Assembly: GCF_024436055.1 (NCBI RefSeq)
Contig: NZ_JANFNH010000042.1
Location: forward strand, 1 to 63,322
Reading direction: 5' to 3'
Length of the DNA stretch: 63,322 nt
Source: Streptantibioticus rubrisoli
GTDB taxonomy: Bacteria; Actinomycetota; Actinomycetes; Streptomycetales; Streptomycetaceae
Shown: positions 17,278-26,854 of the stretch, piece by piece
How the letters are laid out: every line of letters starts with the position of its first letter
Numbering within the stretch: position 1 is the first letter of the stretch
Translations under genes and position numbers: made by a program
Notes under the pieces: generated by a model
The model's input: only the letters and a program-made list of their open reading frames with translations
Told to the model about the DNA's origin: nothing
Database searches by the model: none

Positions 17278-18612
17278 ATGTCCAGGTTTCATAGAGTTTG
17301 TTCCGCCGTTGCGGTCATAGCCGCCACCGCCCTGGCGGCCGGTGCCTGCACCGGCCAGAGCACCGGGCAGGCCGGGGACGATCCCAACAAAGACGTCACC
17401 ATCAACTTCTGGCACGGCTGGAGCCAGCCGAACGAGCTCAAGGCGATCAACGGTGACATCGCCGCGTTCGAGAAGGCGCACCCCAACATTCATGTGCGTG
17501 TAGTGCCCAACGTCAATGACGACAAGATCAACCAGGCGCTGCGCACCGGTGGTTCGGACTCCCCGGACGTCATCTCCTCGTTCACCACCGACAACGTCGG
17601 GAAGTTCTGCTCTTCCGGAGCGCTGGTCGACCTCGGGCCGTTCCTGAGGAAATCCGGCATCGACCCGGAGAGGACCTTCCCCAAGCCGATGCTGGACTAC
17701 ACCGCCTATCAGGGCACCCGCTGCACCCTGCCGCTGCTCGGCGACGCGTACGGGCTGTACTACAACAAGGACGCGTTCAAGGCGGCCGGAATCACCGCAC
17801 CGCCGAGGACCATGTCCCAGCTCAAGGCGGACGCGGTCAAGTTGACCAAGTCGCAGGGCGATTCCTATGCGCGACTCGGCTTCATGCCGGACTTCCACGG
17901 CTACGAATCCACCCCCGCCCACTACGTCGCCCAGTGGAGCCCCACCTACTTCGACGCCCAGGGCAGATCGCAGACGGCGAAGGACCCCGCCTTCGCCAAG
18001 ATGTTCACCTTCCAGAAGGATCTGGTGAACTCGCTTGGCGGTTATGCCCAGTTGGAGAAGTACCGCAGCACCTTCGGCGACGAGTTCGGCGCCAAGAACC
18101 CGTTCCACACCGGTCAGGTCGCCATGGCCATCGACGGCGAATGGCGCCTGGGCATGGCCGAGGACGCCGGGGTGAAGTTCCCGATCGGCGTCGCGCCGCT
18201 GCCCGTACCGGACGACCAGGCGGACACCTACGGCAAGGGCTACATCACCGGAACCGTCGTCGGCGTCGCCGCGCACAGCGCGAAACAGAACGCGGCCTGG
18301 GAACTGGTGAAGTTCCTGACCACCGACACCAACGCGGTGGTCGACTTCGCCAACGCCATCCACAACGTGCCGTCCACCCTCGCCGCCCTGAAGTCACCGA
18401 GGCTGAAGCTCGATCCGAACTTCCGGACGTTCCTGGAAATCGCCCAGAACCCGCACAGCAACACCACCCCGGCCAGCCCCAACGGCGGCCAATACCAGGT
18501 CACCCTCCAGGACTTCGCCTACTCCTATGAATCCGGAAAGGCCACCGATCTCCAGGCCGGGCTGCGCGGCGTCGACCAGCAGGTGGACCGCGACATCGCC
18601 CAGACGAAGTAG
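17278..18612 (+). CDS. csnE: ABC transporter sugar-binding lipoprotein, CsnE-like
   Basis: 444 residues from ATG 17278, preceded by GGAGGG. The N-terminus is a lipoprotein signal (AVIAATALAAGAC, lipidated Cys near residue 23). The rest is a family 1 solute-binding protein (TINFWHGWSQPNELKAINGD; DVISSFTTDNVGKF; GEWRLGMAEDAGV near 285; GTVVGVAAHSAKQNAAWELV). It would capture oligosaccharides outside the membrane for the two permeases that follow within six bases. Specificity for glucosamine oligomers is inferred from the locus. No ATPase gene is in the operon; Streptomyces sugar transporters of this type usually share the MsiK ATPase. Confidence 0.88.
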   Translation: MSRFHRVCSAVAVIAATALAAGACTGQSTGQAGDDPNKDVTINFWHGWSQPNELKAINGDIAAFEKAHPNIHVRVVPNVNDDKINQALRTGGSDSPDVISSFTTDNVGKFCSSGALVDLGPFLRKSGIDPERTFPKPMLDYTAYQGTRCTLPLLGDAYGLYYNKDAFKAAGITAPPRTMSQLKADAVKLTKSQGDSYARLGFMPDFHGYESTPAHYVAQWSPTYFDAQGRSQTAKDPAFAKMFTFQKDLVNSLGGYAQLEKYRSTFGDEFGAKNPFHTGQVAMAIDGEWRLGMAEDAGVKFPIGVAPLPVPDDQADTYGKGYITGTVVGVAAHSAKQNAAWELVKFLTTDTNAVVDFANAIHNVPSTLAALKSPRLKLDPNFRTFLEIAQNPHSNTTPASPNGGQYQVTLQDFAYSYESGKATDLQAGLRGVDQQVDRDIAQTK

Positions 18613-18617
18613 CGGCC

Positions 18618-19559
18618 ATGACCACCATGACGCAGGCGGCCAAGCGCCGCCGCTCCACGCTGGTCACCCTGGGATTCCTTGCTCCCTGGATCATCGGTTT
18701 CAGCGTGTTCTTCGCATATCCGCTGATCTCCACGGTCTATTTCTCGTTCATGCACTACGACGGATTCCGGCCGCCGACCTGGAACGGCAGCAGGAACTGG
18801 AGTTACGTCTTCACCCGGTACCCGCTGTTCTGGCCCGCGCTGCGCAACACCCTGTGGCTGGTCGTGGTGATGGTCGGCACCCGGGTGGTCTTCGGACTGG
18901 GCGTCGGACTGCTGATCACCAGGATCAAGACCGGTACCGGGTTCTTCCGCACCGCCTTCTACCTGCCGTATCTCGCCCCGCCGGTGGCCGCGACGATGTC
19001 CTTCGCCTTCCTGCTCAACCCCGGCACCGGCCCGGTCAACCATCTGCTGGGCGGCATCGGGCTACCGCAGCCCGGCTGGTTCAACGATCCGTCCTGGTCC
19101 AAGCCCGCGCTGACGCTGCTCGCGCTGTGGGGCATCGGCGACCTGATGGTCATCTTCATGGCCGCACTGCTCGACGTGCCCAAGGACCAGTACGAGGCGG
19201 CGGAACTGGACGGCGCGGGACCCTGGCAGCGGTTCCGGTACATCACCTTGCCGAACATCTCGCCGATCGTGGTGTTCGCGGTGGTCACCGGGGTCATCCA
19301 GACCATGCAGTACTACACCCAGCCCATCGTGGCCGGAAAGGTGGCCAGCGGAATCATCGGCAACTCGGGCCAGCAGTTCGAACCCGGATATCCGCAGCAG
19401 TCCACCCTGACCCTGCCGCAACTGGTCTACAACCTGGCATTCCAGCGCTTCGACACCGGATCGGCGTGCGTGGTCGCCCTCGTTCTGTTCGCCCTCGCCA
19501 TGGCCTGCACCGCACTGCTGATGCGGCGCCGCGGCGGCCTGATCCAGGCGGGAGACTGA
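18618..19559 (+). CDS. csnF: ABC transporter permease, MalF type, CsnF-like
   Basis: 313 residues with six predicted membrane helices (first at LVTLGFLAPWIIGFSVFFAY, last at ACVVALVLFALAMACTALLM). The EAA loop that contacts the ATPase reads EAAELDGAGPWQRFRYITLP. The start is five bases after csnE's stop. It forms the channel with the next permease. Confidence 0.9.
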   Translation: MTTMTQAAKRRRSTLVTLGFLAPWIIGFSVFFAYPLISTVYFSFMHYDGFRPPTWNGSRNWSYVFTRYPLFWPALRNTLWLVVVMVGTRVVFGLGVGLLITRIKTGTGFFRTAFYLPYLAPPVAATMSFAFLLNPGTGPVNHLLGGIGLPQPGWFNDPSWSKPALTLLALWGIGDLMVIFMAALLDVPKDQYEAAELDGAGPWQRFRYITLPNISPIVVFAVVTGVIQTMQYYTQPIVAGKVASGIIGNSGQQFEPGYPQQSTLTLPQLVYNLAFQRFDTGSACVVALVLFALAMACTALLMRRRGGLIQAGD

Positions 19560-19565
19560 CCCGCG

Positions 19566-20459
19566 ATGACCGATGTCCTCACCCCGCCCCGAACGGTTTC
19601 CCGATCCGTTTCCGGCCCGGCCCGAGCGGTACGCCGCAAGGCGGTGCTGCGCTGGATAGCGGTACACGCCATCGGTGTGGCGGCGGCGCTGTTCTTCGTG
19701 CTGCCGTTCGTGTTCGTGGCGTTCACCTCGTTGATGAGCGACAACCAGGCGCTGACCAGGGCGCTGTGGCCACATCCGTTCGTCTGGCACAACTACGTCA
19801 CGGTGTTCCGCACTCCGGGATTCCTGACCTGGTGGAAGAACAGCCTGATCTACGCGGGCGCGGGCACCGCGCTCACGGTGTGCTCCAGCATTCCGGTGGC
19901 GTACGCGCTCGCCAAGTTCCGCTTCCGCGGCCGGAACCTGTCGCTGATGCTGGTGGTGGCGACCATGATGCTGCCGCCACAGGTCATCGTGGTGCCGATG
20001 TACCTGTTCTGGGCCAACCAACTGCATCTGACCGGCACACTGTGGCCGCTGATCATTCCGATGGCGTTCGGCGACGCGTTCACCATCTTCCTGCTACGGC
20101 AGTTCCTGGTGACCATTCCCAACGAATACGTGGACGCGGCACGGGTGGACGGCTGCGGCGAACTGCGCACGCTGCTGAGGGTGGTGCTGCCGATGGCCAA
20201 ACCGGCCGTCGCCGCGGTCGCGTTGTTCCAGTTCTTCTACTGCTGGAACGACTATTTCGGCCCGCAGATCTACGCCAGCGAGAATCCGGCCGCCTGGACG
20301 CTCAGTTATGGACTGGAGTCCTTCAAAGGCGCGCATCAGACCAGTTGGAACCTCACCATGGCGGCCACCATGCTGGTGATGGCCCCGGTGATCATCGTCT
20401 TCTTCTTCGCGCAGAAGGCATTTGTCGAAGGCGTCACCTTGACAGGAGTGAAGGGCTGA
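19566..20459 (+). CDS. csnG: ABC transporter permease, MalG type, CsnG-like
   Basis: 297 residues, six membrane helices after a basic N-terminus (RAVRRKAVLRW). The EAA loop reads DAARVDGCGELRTLLRVVLP near residue 195. It partners the preceding permease; their genes are six bases apart. The C-terminal FVEGVTLTGVKG is typical of MalG-type permeases. Confidence 0.9.
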   Translation: MTDVLTPPRTVSRSVSGPARAVRRKAVLRWIAVHAIGVAAALFFVLPFVFVAFTSLMSDNQALTRALWPHPFVWHNYVTVFRTPGFLTWWKNSLIYAGAGTALTVCSSIPVAYALAKFRFRGRNLSLMLVVATMMLPPQVIVVPMYLFWANQLHLTGTLWPLIIPMAFGDAFTIFLLRQFLVTIPNEYVDAARVDGCGELRTLLRVVLPMAKPAVAAVALFQFFYCWNDYFGPQIYASENPAAWTLSYGLESFKGAHQTSWNLTMAATMLVMAPVIIVFFFAQKAFVEGVTLTGVKG

Positions 20460-20467
20460 TCTGGGAC

Positions 20468-21745
20468 ATGAAACTCGCGGTCGTGGGGGGCGGTTCCACC
20501 TACACCCCCGAACTCATCGACGGATTCGCCCGGTTGCGCGACACCCTGCCGGTCAGCGAACTGGTGCTGATCGACCCCGCGGCCGAACGCCTGGAACTGG
20601 TGGGCGGCCTGGCCCGCCGGATCCTCGCCAAACAGGGCCACCCGGCCACCGTCAGCACCACCGCCGACCTGGCCGCCGGAGTCGAGGGCGCCGCCGCCGT
20701 ACTGCTGCAACTGCGCGTCGGCGGCCAGGCGGCCCGCCAGCAGGACGAGACCTGGCCGCTGGAGTGCGGCTGCGTCGGCCAGGAGACCACCGGTGCGGGC
20801 GGCCTCGCCAAGGCGCTGCGCACCGTCCCGGTGGTGCTGGACATCGCCGAACGGGTCCGTAGCGCCGCCCCGGACGCCTGGATCATCGACTTCACCAACC
20901 CAGTCGGCATCGTCACCCGCGCCCTGCTCCAGGCGGGCCACAAGGCGGTCGGACTGTGCAACGTGGCGATCGGCCTGCAACGGAAGTTCGCCGCACTGCT
21001 GGACGTACCGCCCGAGCGGCTGCACCTGGACCACGTCGGACTCAACCACCTCACCTGGGAGCTGGGCGTACGCCTCGGCGGGCCGGACGGCGCGGACGTG
21101 CTGCCCGAACTGCTCGCCGAGCACGCCGCCGTGATCGCCGGCGAACTGCGGCTGCCGCGCACCGTGCTGGAGCGGCTCGGCGCGGTCCCCTCCTACTACC
21201 TGCGCTACTACTACGCCCACGACGAGGTGGTACGCGAACTGGACGGCAAGCCGTCCCGAGCCGCCGAAGTGGCCGCGATGGAGCGGGAGTTGCTGACCCT
21301 GTACGCCGATCCGGCGCTGGAGGAGAAACCGGAACTGCTCGCCCGGCGCGGCGGCGCCTTCTATTCCGAGGCGGCCGTCGCCCTGGCCGCCGCGCTGCTG
21401 CGGACAGCACCTGTTCAACAAGGCGGTGAGGTGCAGGTGGTCAACGCGTACAACAACGGCACGCTGCCGTTCCTGCCCGACGACGCGGTGATCGAGGTAC
21501 CGGCCGCCGTCGGCGCCTTCGGCGTGCGGCCACTGCCGGTGCCCGCCCTCGATCCGCTATACGCCGGGCTGATCGCGGGCGTCACCGCGTACGAGGACCT
21601 GGCGTTGCGGGCGGCCCTGCACGGCGGCCGTGACCGGGTGTTCAAGGCGCTGCTGGCACACCCCCTGATCGGCCAGTACGAGTACGCGGAGCGGCTGACC
21701 GACCGCCTGATCGCACACAACCGGGAGCACCTGGCGTGGGCCTGA
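20468..21745 (+). CDS. csnH: GH4 glycosidase (6-phospho-beta-glucosidase-like), CsnH-like
   Basis: 425 residues from ATG 20468, nine bases after csnG. The NAD-binding loop GGGSTYTPEL is at residues 7-16, and the metal ligands Cys164 (GLCNVAIGL) and His194 (VGLNHLTW) are present. GH4 enzymes use NAD+ and a divalent metal in a redox-elimination mechanism in the cytosol. In this locus it probably splits imported glucosamine oligomers, although the family name suggests phosphorylated beta-glucosides. The end overlaps the kinase start by ten bases. Confidence 0.85.
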   Translation: MKLAVVGGGSTYTPELIDGFARLRDTLPVSELVLIDPAAERLELVGGLARRILAKQGHPATVSTTADLAAGVEGAAAVLLQLRVGGQAARQQDETWPLECGCVGQETTGAGGLAKALRTVPVVLDIAERVRSAAPDAWIIDFTNPVGIVTRALLQAGHKAVGLCNVAIGLQRKFAALLDVPPERLHLDHVGLNHLTWELGVRLGGPDGADVLPELLAEHAAVIAGELRLPRTVLERLGAVPSYYLRYYYAHDEVVRELDGKPSRAAEVAAMERELLTLYADPALEEKPELLARRGGAFYSEAAVALAAALLRTAPVQQGGEVQVVNAYNNGTLPFLPDDAVIEVPAAVGAFGVRPLPVPALDPLYAGLIAGVTAYEDLALRAALHGGRDRVFKALLAHPLIGQYEYAERLTDRLIAHNREHLAWA

Positions 21746-22782
21746 CCACCTCCGAGCCGCTCGTTACGGGCGGCGTGCTCGCCATCGACGCGGGCAACAG
21801 CAAGACCGATGTGGCGATCGTCGCCGCCGACGGCTCGGTGCTCGGCACCGCGCGCGGCGGCGGCTTCCACCCGCACCGCATCGGCGCTGCCAAGGCGGTC
21901 GCGGGGCTCGCCCCGCTGATCGCCCTGGCAGCGCACGAGGCGGGACTGGCGCCGGACGGGCGGCCGTTGGCTGAGCTGGTCTCCGCCTGCCTGGCCAACG
22001 CCGACTTCCCCGTCGAGGAGCGGCGGCTGGAACTGGCGCTGCACGGCTACGGCTGGGGCCGTCGCACCCGGGTGGCCAACGACACCTTCGCGATACTGCG
22101 CACCGGGGTGGCCGAGCCGCGCGGGGTGGCGGTGGTGTGCGGTGCGGGCATCAACTGTGTGGGGATGCTGCCGGACGGGCGGACCGTCCGGTTCCCCGCG
22201 GTCGGCCGGATCTCCGGTGACTGGGGCGGCGGTGTGGAGCTGGCCGAGGAGGCGCTGTGGTGGGCGGCACGGGCCGCCGACGGGCGCGGCGAGCCGACCG
22301 CCCTGGCCGCGGCGCTGCCCGCGCACTTCGGCCTCGGCTCGATGTACGCGCTGATCGAGGCGCTGCACATGGCGGAGATCGCCGCCATCCGCAAGCACGA
22401 GATGGTGCCGCTGCTGTTCCGGGTCGCGGCCGAGGGCGATGCGGTGGCGGTGCGGATCGTGCGGCGGCAGGCCGACGAGGTGGTGGCCCTGGCGTCGGTG
22501 GCGCTGGACCGGCTGGGGCTGCTGGCCGAGGAGGTGGCGGTGGTGCTGGGCGGCGGAGTGCTGGCGGCGCGCCATCCGCTGCTGATGGACGGCATCGCCG
22601 ACCGGCTCGCCGCCGCCGCGCCGAGGGCCGTACCGCACCTGGTCAACGCTCCCCCGGTGCTGGGTGCGGCCCTGCTGGGCCTGGACCGGCTGGCGGCGCC
22701 CGAGGAGGCCCGCGCCCGGCTGCGGCGGCACTACGCGGCGGACGTCCCACAACCGAAAGCTACCCAATCAGCCGAAAAATGA
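21736..22782 (+). CDS. csnK: BadF/BadG-type sugar kinase, CsnK-like (glucosamine/GlcNAc kinase)
   Basis: 348 residues; GTG 21736 lies inside the end of csnH. ASKHA ATPase motifs: phosphate-1 AIDAGNSKTDVAIV (residues about 15-28), VCGAGINCVG and ISGDWGGG, and the adenosine region VAVVLGGGVLAARHPLL. It would phosphorylate the monosaccharide released by the GH4 enzyme so that it can enter amino-sugar metabolism. Substrate assignment is by context. Last gene of the operon. Confidence 0.85.
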   Translation: MGLTTSEPLVTGGVLAIDAGNSKTDVAIVAADGSVLGTARGGGFHPHRIGAAKAVAGLAPLIALAAHEAGLAPDGRPLAELVSACLANADFPVEERRLELALHGYGWGRRTRVANDTFAILRTGVAEPRGVAVVCGAGINCVGMLPDGRTVRFPAVGRISGDWGGGVELAEEALWWAARAADGRGEPTALAAALPAHFGLGSMYALIEALHMAEIAAIRKHEMVPLLFRVAAEGDAVAVRIVRRQADEVVALASVALDRLGLLAEEVAVVLGGGVLAARHPLLMDGIADRLAAAAPRAVPHLVNAPPVLGAALLGLDRLAAPEEARARLRRHYAADVPQPKATQSAEK

Positions 22783-22836
22783 CGCAAGTTGCCACTAACA
22801 CCGACTGAAACCGGCTAAATGCTGCTCTATTGCTGG

Positions 22837-22911
22837 CTGACCGCACCGGGGAACCACCAGGCGGCTACCCGGCGTGATAGCACGGAGGAGACGCGTGGGT
22901 GTTGCGGTCAG
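22837..22911 (+). other. Structured leader candidate upstream of the glnX-like gene
   Basis: CTGACCGCA (22837-22845) pairs perfectly with TGCGGTCAG (22903-22911), enclosing 57 bases. Inside, CCGGG (22846-22850) can pair with CCCGG (22868-22872). It lies 126 bases before the start codon and within the likely 5' leader. GGGGAACC inside recalls ydaO riboswitches, but the other conserved blocks (GGGGUGAAUC and others) are missing, so I do not assign a class. Confidence 0.35.
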
Positions 22912-23037
22912 GGCAAGATCGTAAGAATCACTAGGTAGATGTCAGTCGTGGTGTCCATACTGGCTGGCTGAGAAGAGTTGTTCCCTCGGGGCGGAGAGGG
23001 GGCGATGCGCGGTCAGCGCCCATGGGGGAGGGTCAGG

Positions 23038-24429
23038 GTGACACATACGCAGACCAGCGGTGGCGCTATGTCCGCGTGGCTGCCCGGGCCGCGGCGGGCC
23101 GCCTGGGCGGAGGGCGTCGACCGGCTGCGGGACGCGGCGACCACGGAGCCGGGACGGCTGCGGATCATCGGCGCGGTGCTGGCGCTGCTGGTCGTGACGT
23201 TCGGCGCGGTGACCGCCTGGCAGATCACCGAGCGGTCCTCGGCCGCCCGTGACGTGGCCTCCCGCAGCGAGCCGCTGAGCGCCGACGCCGCCGAGATCTA
23301 CCGCTCGCTGGCGGACGCCAACACCACGGCGGCCGACGGCTTCCTGGTCAGCGGCCAGGAACCCGCCGCCGTGCGCCAGCGCTACGAGAGCGACGTGCAC
23401 ACCGCGGCCCAGCTGATAGCCAACGCCGCGGCCAACAGCCAGGGTTCGGCCGACACCCAGAACCAGGTCACCCTGCTCAACCAGCAACTCCCGGTCTACA
23501 CCGGCCTGGTGGAGACCGCGCGCGCCAACAACCGGCAGGGCCTGCCGCTGGGCGGCGCCTATCTGCGGTACGCCAACGACCAGATGACCGGCACCCTGCT
23601 GCCCGCCGCCCAGAAGCTGTACCAGACCGAGACCGGCAGGCTCAACGGCGACTACGCGGCGGCCGAGTCGCTGCCCTGGGCCGCCTGGATACTCGGCCTG
23701 CTCGCCCTGGGCGCCCTGGTGTGGGCCCAGCGGCGCACGTACCTGCGCACCAACCGGGTGCTCAACCCCGGCCTGCTGGCGGGCACGGCGGCGGCCGGAC
23801 TGGCGCTGGTGTGGCTGGTGGCCGGTCACACGGTGGCCCGCAGCGACCTCGGTGACTCCTGGGACCACAGCGGCAGGTCGCTGCAGGTCCTCAACCAGGC
23901 CCGGATCGACGCCCTGCAGGCCCGCGGCAACGAGAACCTGACGCTGGTGGCGCGCGGCGCGGGCGCCACCTACGAGGACGCTTACGAGCAGGGCATGAGC
24001 ACCCTGGACGGGCCGCGCGGCCAGCAGGGCGCGGGCGGCCTGCTGGCCCAGGCGCTCTCGCTCGCCGACGACCCCGGCGGCCGTACCCCCGTCCAGCAGG
24101 CCGCCGACGGGGTGGCCCAGTGGCGCTCCCGGCACAACGTGGCCAACAACGATGACAACAACGGCGACTACGACTCCGCCTTGGCGTACGTCATCGGCGG
24201 CAAGGACTCCTCGGGCACGGAGGTCACCCAGACCACCGGGCAGTCCTTCGACACGGTGGACCGCAGCCTGCAGCAGGCGGTCGACCATGAGACCGGCGAG
24301 TTCGAGCGCGCCGCGGGCGACGCCCGGGACTCGCTGACCGGGCTGCCGGAGGGCGCCGCGGTGCTCGCGGTGCTGGGTGCGGCGGGCGCGGTGCTGGGCA
24401 TCGGCCGACGGCTCTCGGAGTACAGGTGA
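23038..24429 (+). CDS. GlnX-like membrane sensor protein
   Basis: 463 residues from GTG 23038 (GGGGGAGGG just upstream; ATG 23005, also with a Shine-Dalgarno, is an alternative). It has four membrane segments: near residue 45 (IIGAVLALLVVTFGAVTAW), about 205-220 (AAWILGLLALGALVW), about 240-265 (LLAGTAAAGLALVWLVAG) and about 440-455. Two helical extracytoplasmic domains lie between them. Followed by a GlnH-type binding protein and a PknG-like kinase, this matches the mycobacterial glnX-glnH-pknG arrangement, in which GlnX passes an amino-acid signal across the membrane. Stop and next start overlap (GTGA). Confidence 0.75.
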   Translation: MTHTQTSGGAMSAWLPGPRRAAWAEGVDRLRDAATTEPGRLRIIGAVLALLVVTFGAVTAWQITERSSAARDVASRSEPLSADAAEIYRSLADANTTAADGFLVSGQEPAAVRQRYESDVHTAAQLIANAAANSQGSADTQNQVTLLNQQLPVYTGLVETARANNRQGLPLGGAYLRYANDQMTGTLLPAAQKLYQTETGRLNGDYAAAESLPWAAWILGLLALGALVWAQRRTYLRTNRVLNPGLLAGTAAAGLALVWLVAGHTVARSDLGDSWDHSGRSLQVLNQARIDALQARGNENLTLVARGAGATYEDAYEQGMSTLDGPRGQQGAGGLLAQALSLADDPGGRTPVQQAADGVAQWRSRHNVANNDDNNGDYDSALAYVIGGKDSSGTEVTQTTGQSFDTVDRSLQQAVDHETGEFERAAGDARDSLTGLPEGAAVLAVLGAAGAVLGIGRRLSEYR

Positions 24430-25493
24430 GCAGGCCACGGCGGCGAAGCGGCGAAGGGAGCGAGCCGATGAACGGAGCGAGCGGTACCAGAAGGACCTGG
24501 CGGCGCCTTCCGCACCGGCGTCCGCGGCTGCGCGGCTGGGGAGGCGTGGCGGCCATGGCGAGCGCGTGCGCCGTCGCGGTCACCGCCACGCTGCTCCCCC
24601 TGCTGCCGTGCGACGCGGCGCCGCTGGGCGCCGAGCCGTCCCGCGGCCCTGGTCTGACCCAGGCCCGGCAGGTCTCGGTGGACGACTCGTGCAGCCACCC
24701 GGAGGCCAGCCTGCGTCCTTCGTCGGCGTCCGGTGACGCGGTCAAGCGGATACAGCAGCAGGGCTATCTGACCGTCGGCGTGGACCAGAACAGCTATCTG
24801 TGGGGGTACCGGGACCCGGAGACCGGCCAGATCGTCGGCTTCGACATCGACCTGGTCAAGGCCATCGCCAGGGACATCCTGGGCAGCGACGCGAAGATCG
24901 TCTACCGGACGATCCCGACCGACCAGCGCATCAGCGCCGTTCAGCACCACACGGTGGACATGGTGGTGCGCACCATGTCGATCACCTGCGACCGGATCAA
25001 GCAAGTGGCCTTCTCCACCGCGTACTTCCAGATCGGCCAGCAACTGCTGGTGCCCAAGACCGGCACCACGGTCACCGGCTTCGACGACAGCCTGAACGGC
25101 AAGACGGTCTGCGCCGCCTCGGGTTCCACCGCCGAGGCTCTGCTGAACAGCCAGCCGCACGGCTCGCGCGTCCTGCGGGTGCCCAACCAACTCGACTGCC
25201 TGGTGCGACTGCAACTTGGCCAGGCCGACGCGGTGTTGACGGACAACGCGCTCGCCGCGGGCCAGGCCGCCCAGGACCCCGCCGTACACCTGATCGGCCA
25301 GCCGCTCACCCAGGAGACCTACGGCGTGGCGATGAACCTGGCGGACACGGACCTGGTACGCCGGGTGAACAAGGTGCTGGACGACTACCGCTCGGGCGGC
25401 GCCAGCAGCCCCTGGATGCAGGCGTACGGCAAGTGGCTGGCGCACAACCTGCCCGGCGTCACCGGCCCTCCGGCACCGCTGTACAAGGACTGA
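24426..25493 (+). CDS. GlnH-like extracytoplasmic amino-acid-binding protein
   Basis: 355 residues if started at GTG 24426, overlapping the upstream TGA; ATG 24468 with its own AAGGGAG is an alternative. A basic N-terminus and membrane segment (GGVAAMASACAVAVTATLLP, then LLPC) form a signal peptide or lipoprotein-like anchor. The family 3 solute-binding domain follows (GYLTVGVDQNSYLWGYRDP; VGFDIDLVKAIARDILG; VDMVVRTMSITCDRIKQVAF; GKTVCAASGSTAEALL). In mycobacteria GlnH senses glutamate/aspartate for the PknG pathway. No amino-acid permease genes are nearby, so sensing rather than transport is likely. Confidence 0.82.
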   Translation: MSRPRRRSGEGSEPMNGASGTRRTWRRLPHRRPRLRGWGGVAAMASACAVAVTATLLPLLPCDAAPLGAEPSRGPGLTQARQVSVDDSCSHPEASLRPSSASGDAVKRIQQQGYLTVGVDQNSYLWGYRDPETGQIVGFDIDLVKAIARDILGSDAKIVYRTIPTDQRISAVQHHTVDMVVRTMSITCDRIKQVAFSTAYFQIGQQLLVPKTGTTVTGFDDSLNGKTVCAASGSTAEALLNSQPHGSRVLRVPNQLDCLVRLQLGQADAVLTDNALAAGQAAQDPAVHLIGQPLTQETYGVAMNLADTDLVRRVNKVLDDYRSGGASSPWMQAYGKWLAHNLPGVTGPPAPLYKD

Positions 25494-25543
25494 GGCGTTC
25501 GGGATGACGGTGGTGCGGATGACAGGGACAAGAGGGGAGTTCG

Positions 25544-26854
25544 ATGGCCGCAGCGGGTCCTAGTGGTCCGGTGATGAGCCGGGAGGAGGTGGACCGCGCA
25601 CTCGCGCGACTCGGCTCGGAGTACGAGGCCATCGAGTCCTCGCTGCTGGCGCTCCAGGACCATGCGGGCCGCAGGCTGCTCGAGGGGGCCGAGTTGACCG
25701 GGGAGACGAAGGAACGGTGGGCCGCCGCCGAACCCGCGATCCCACTGCTGTGGGCGCACTTCGACGCGTACGGCACCGCGCTGAACGCCGCCCGTGAGCT
25801 GCGCGGCAGACGCCGCTGGCCGTCGCCCGGCGATCTGGCCGAGCTGACCGATCTGCTGCGCGGCACCGGGGTCACCGTCTCCGGCGGCGCGCTGCCGGAT
25901 CTGGCCCGCCCGCTCACCGGCCCGGCCCGGCTGAGCGAGCAGATCAGCCTGGAACAGCTCGTGGAGCGGATGAACGGCTGGTACCAGCAGGTCATCGAGG
26001 TGGTCTCGGCCTCTGACGCGGTCTGGTCGGCGCTGCCCGCCCGCATCGACCTGCTCTCCGCCGAGGCCCAGCGGGTACGGTCGCTGGCCCGCTCGGTGGG
26101 TGTGACGCCGGGCGAGCACCCGGCCGGGGACGACCTGGAGCGGCTGCTCGCCGATCTGGCCGCGCTGCGCGCCGAGGTGGTGGCCGACCCGCTCGCCTTC
26201 TGGCTGCCGCCCAGGGGCGGCCGGGGCAACGGCCGCCCGGACACCGGCCGTTACGACCGCGCCGAGCACGAGCTGGAGGACATCCGCCGCGAGGTCGAGG
26301 CGGTACTGCACGTACGGGATGACGCCGAGGACCGGCTGCTGCGGCTGCGGGACGTGCTCTCGCGCGCCGACCGTACGCTCGCCGAGGCGCGCGCCGCGCG
26401 CGGCGAGGTGCTGGCGAAGATCGCCGCCTCGGAGGTCCCGGCGGTCAACGGCCCCGCCACGGCGCTGCGCGAGCAGTTGGCGGCGGCGGCCGAGCACCAC
26501 CGGGCGGCCCGCTGGCACCTGCTCTCCCCGCTGCTCGACGACCTGGAGCAACGGGCGGATGAGGAACTCGACCGGGCCCGCGCGTCGTTGACCGCGGTCA
26601 CCGCGCCGCTCGCGGTCCGGGCCGAGTTGCGTGGCCGGTTGGACGCGTACAAGGCGAAGGCGGCGCGGCACCGGGTGGCGGAGGATCCGCTGCTCGTGGA
26701 GCGGTACGACCAGGCACGACGGCTGCTGTGGAGCGCGCCGTGCGACCTGCGGGCGGCGGAGCACGCGGTGCGGCGCTACCAGCAGGCGGTCGCGGAAGTG
26801 CTGGTTCCCGGAGGACAAGGCGGTCCGTCGGACCGTGAAGGAGAGACCCGATGA
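25544..26854 (+). CDS. Coiled-coil protein of the GlnX/PknG-like cluster
   Basis: 436 residues from ATG 25544, with GGGAG upstream. It is almost entirely helical and charged, with heptad-like stretches around residues 20-60, 215-290 and 330-415. It has no signal peptide, membrane segment or catalytic motif. ATGA overlap with the kinase gene implies coupled translation. It is likely a cytosolic scaffold or kinase partner; function unknown. Confidence 0.75.
   Translation: MAAAGPSGPVMSREEVDRALARLGSEYEAIESSLLALQDHAGRRLLEGAELTGETKERWAAAEPAIPLLWAHFDAYGTALNAARELRGRRRWPSPGDLAELTDLLRGTGVTVSGGALPDLARPLTGPARLSEQISLEQLVERMNGWYQQVIEVVSASDAVWSALPARIDLLSAEAQRVRSLARSVGVTPGEHPAGDDLERLLADLAALRAEVVADPLAFWLPPRGGRGNGRPDTGRYDRAEHELEDIRREVEAVLHVRDDAEDRLLRLRDVLSRADRTLAEARAARGEVLAKIAASEVPAVNGPATALREQLAAAAEHHRAARWHLLSPLLDDLEQRADEELDRARASLTAVTAPLAVRAELRGRLDAYKAKAARHRVAEDPLLVERYDQARRLLWSAPCDLRAAEHAVRRYQQAVAEVLVPGGQGGPSDREGETR

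Noticed and set aside
18527-21745. One 1072-codon plus-strand frame covering the permease genes and the GH4 gene
   Set aside because: Only the last 425 codons, from ATG 20468, are the GH4 enzyme; the first part is out of frame with the two clear permeases.
22837-22911. ydaO-type c-di-AMP riboswitch
   Set aside because: Only a GGGGAACC block matches; the GGGGUGAAUC and CCGAAUCCGUCAGCUAACC blocks are absent.
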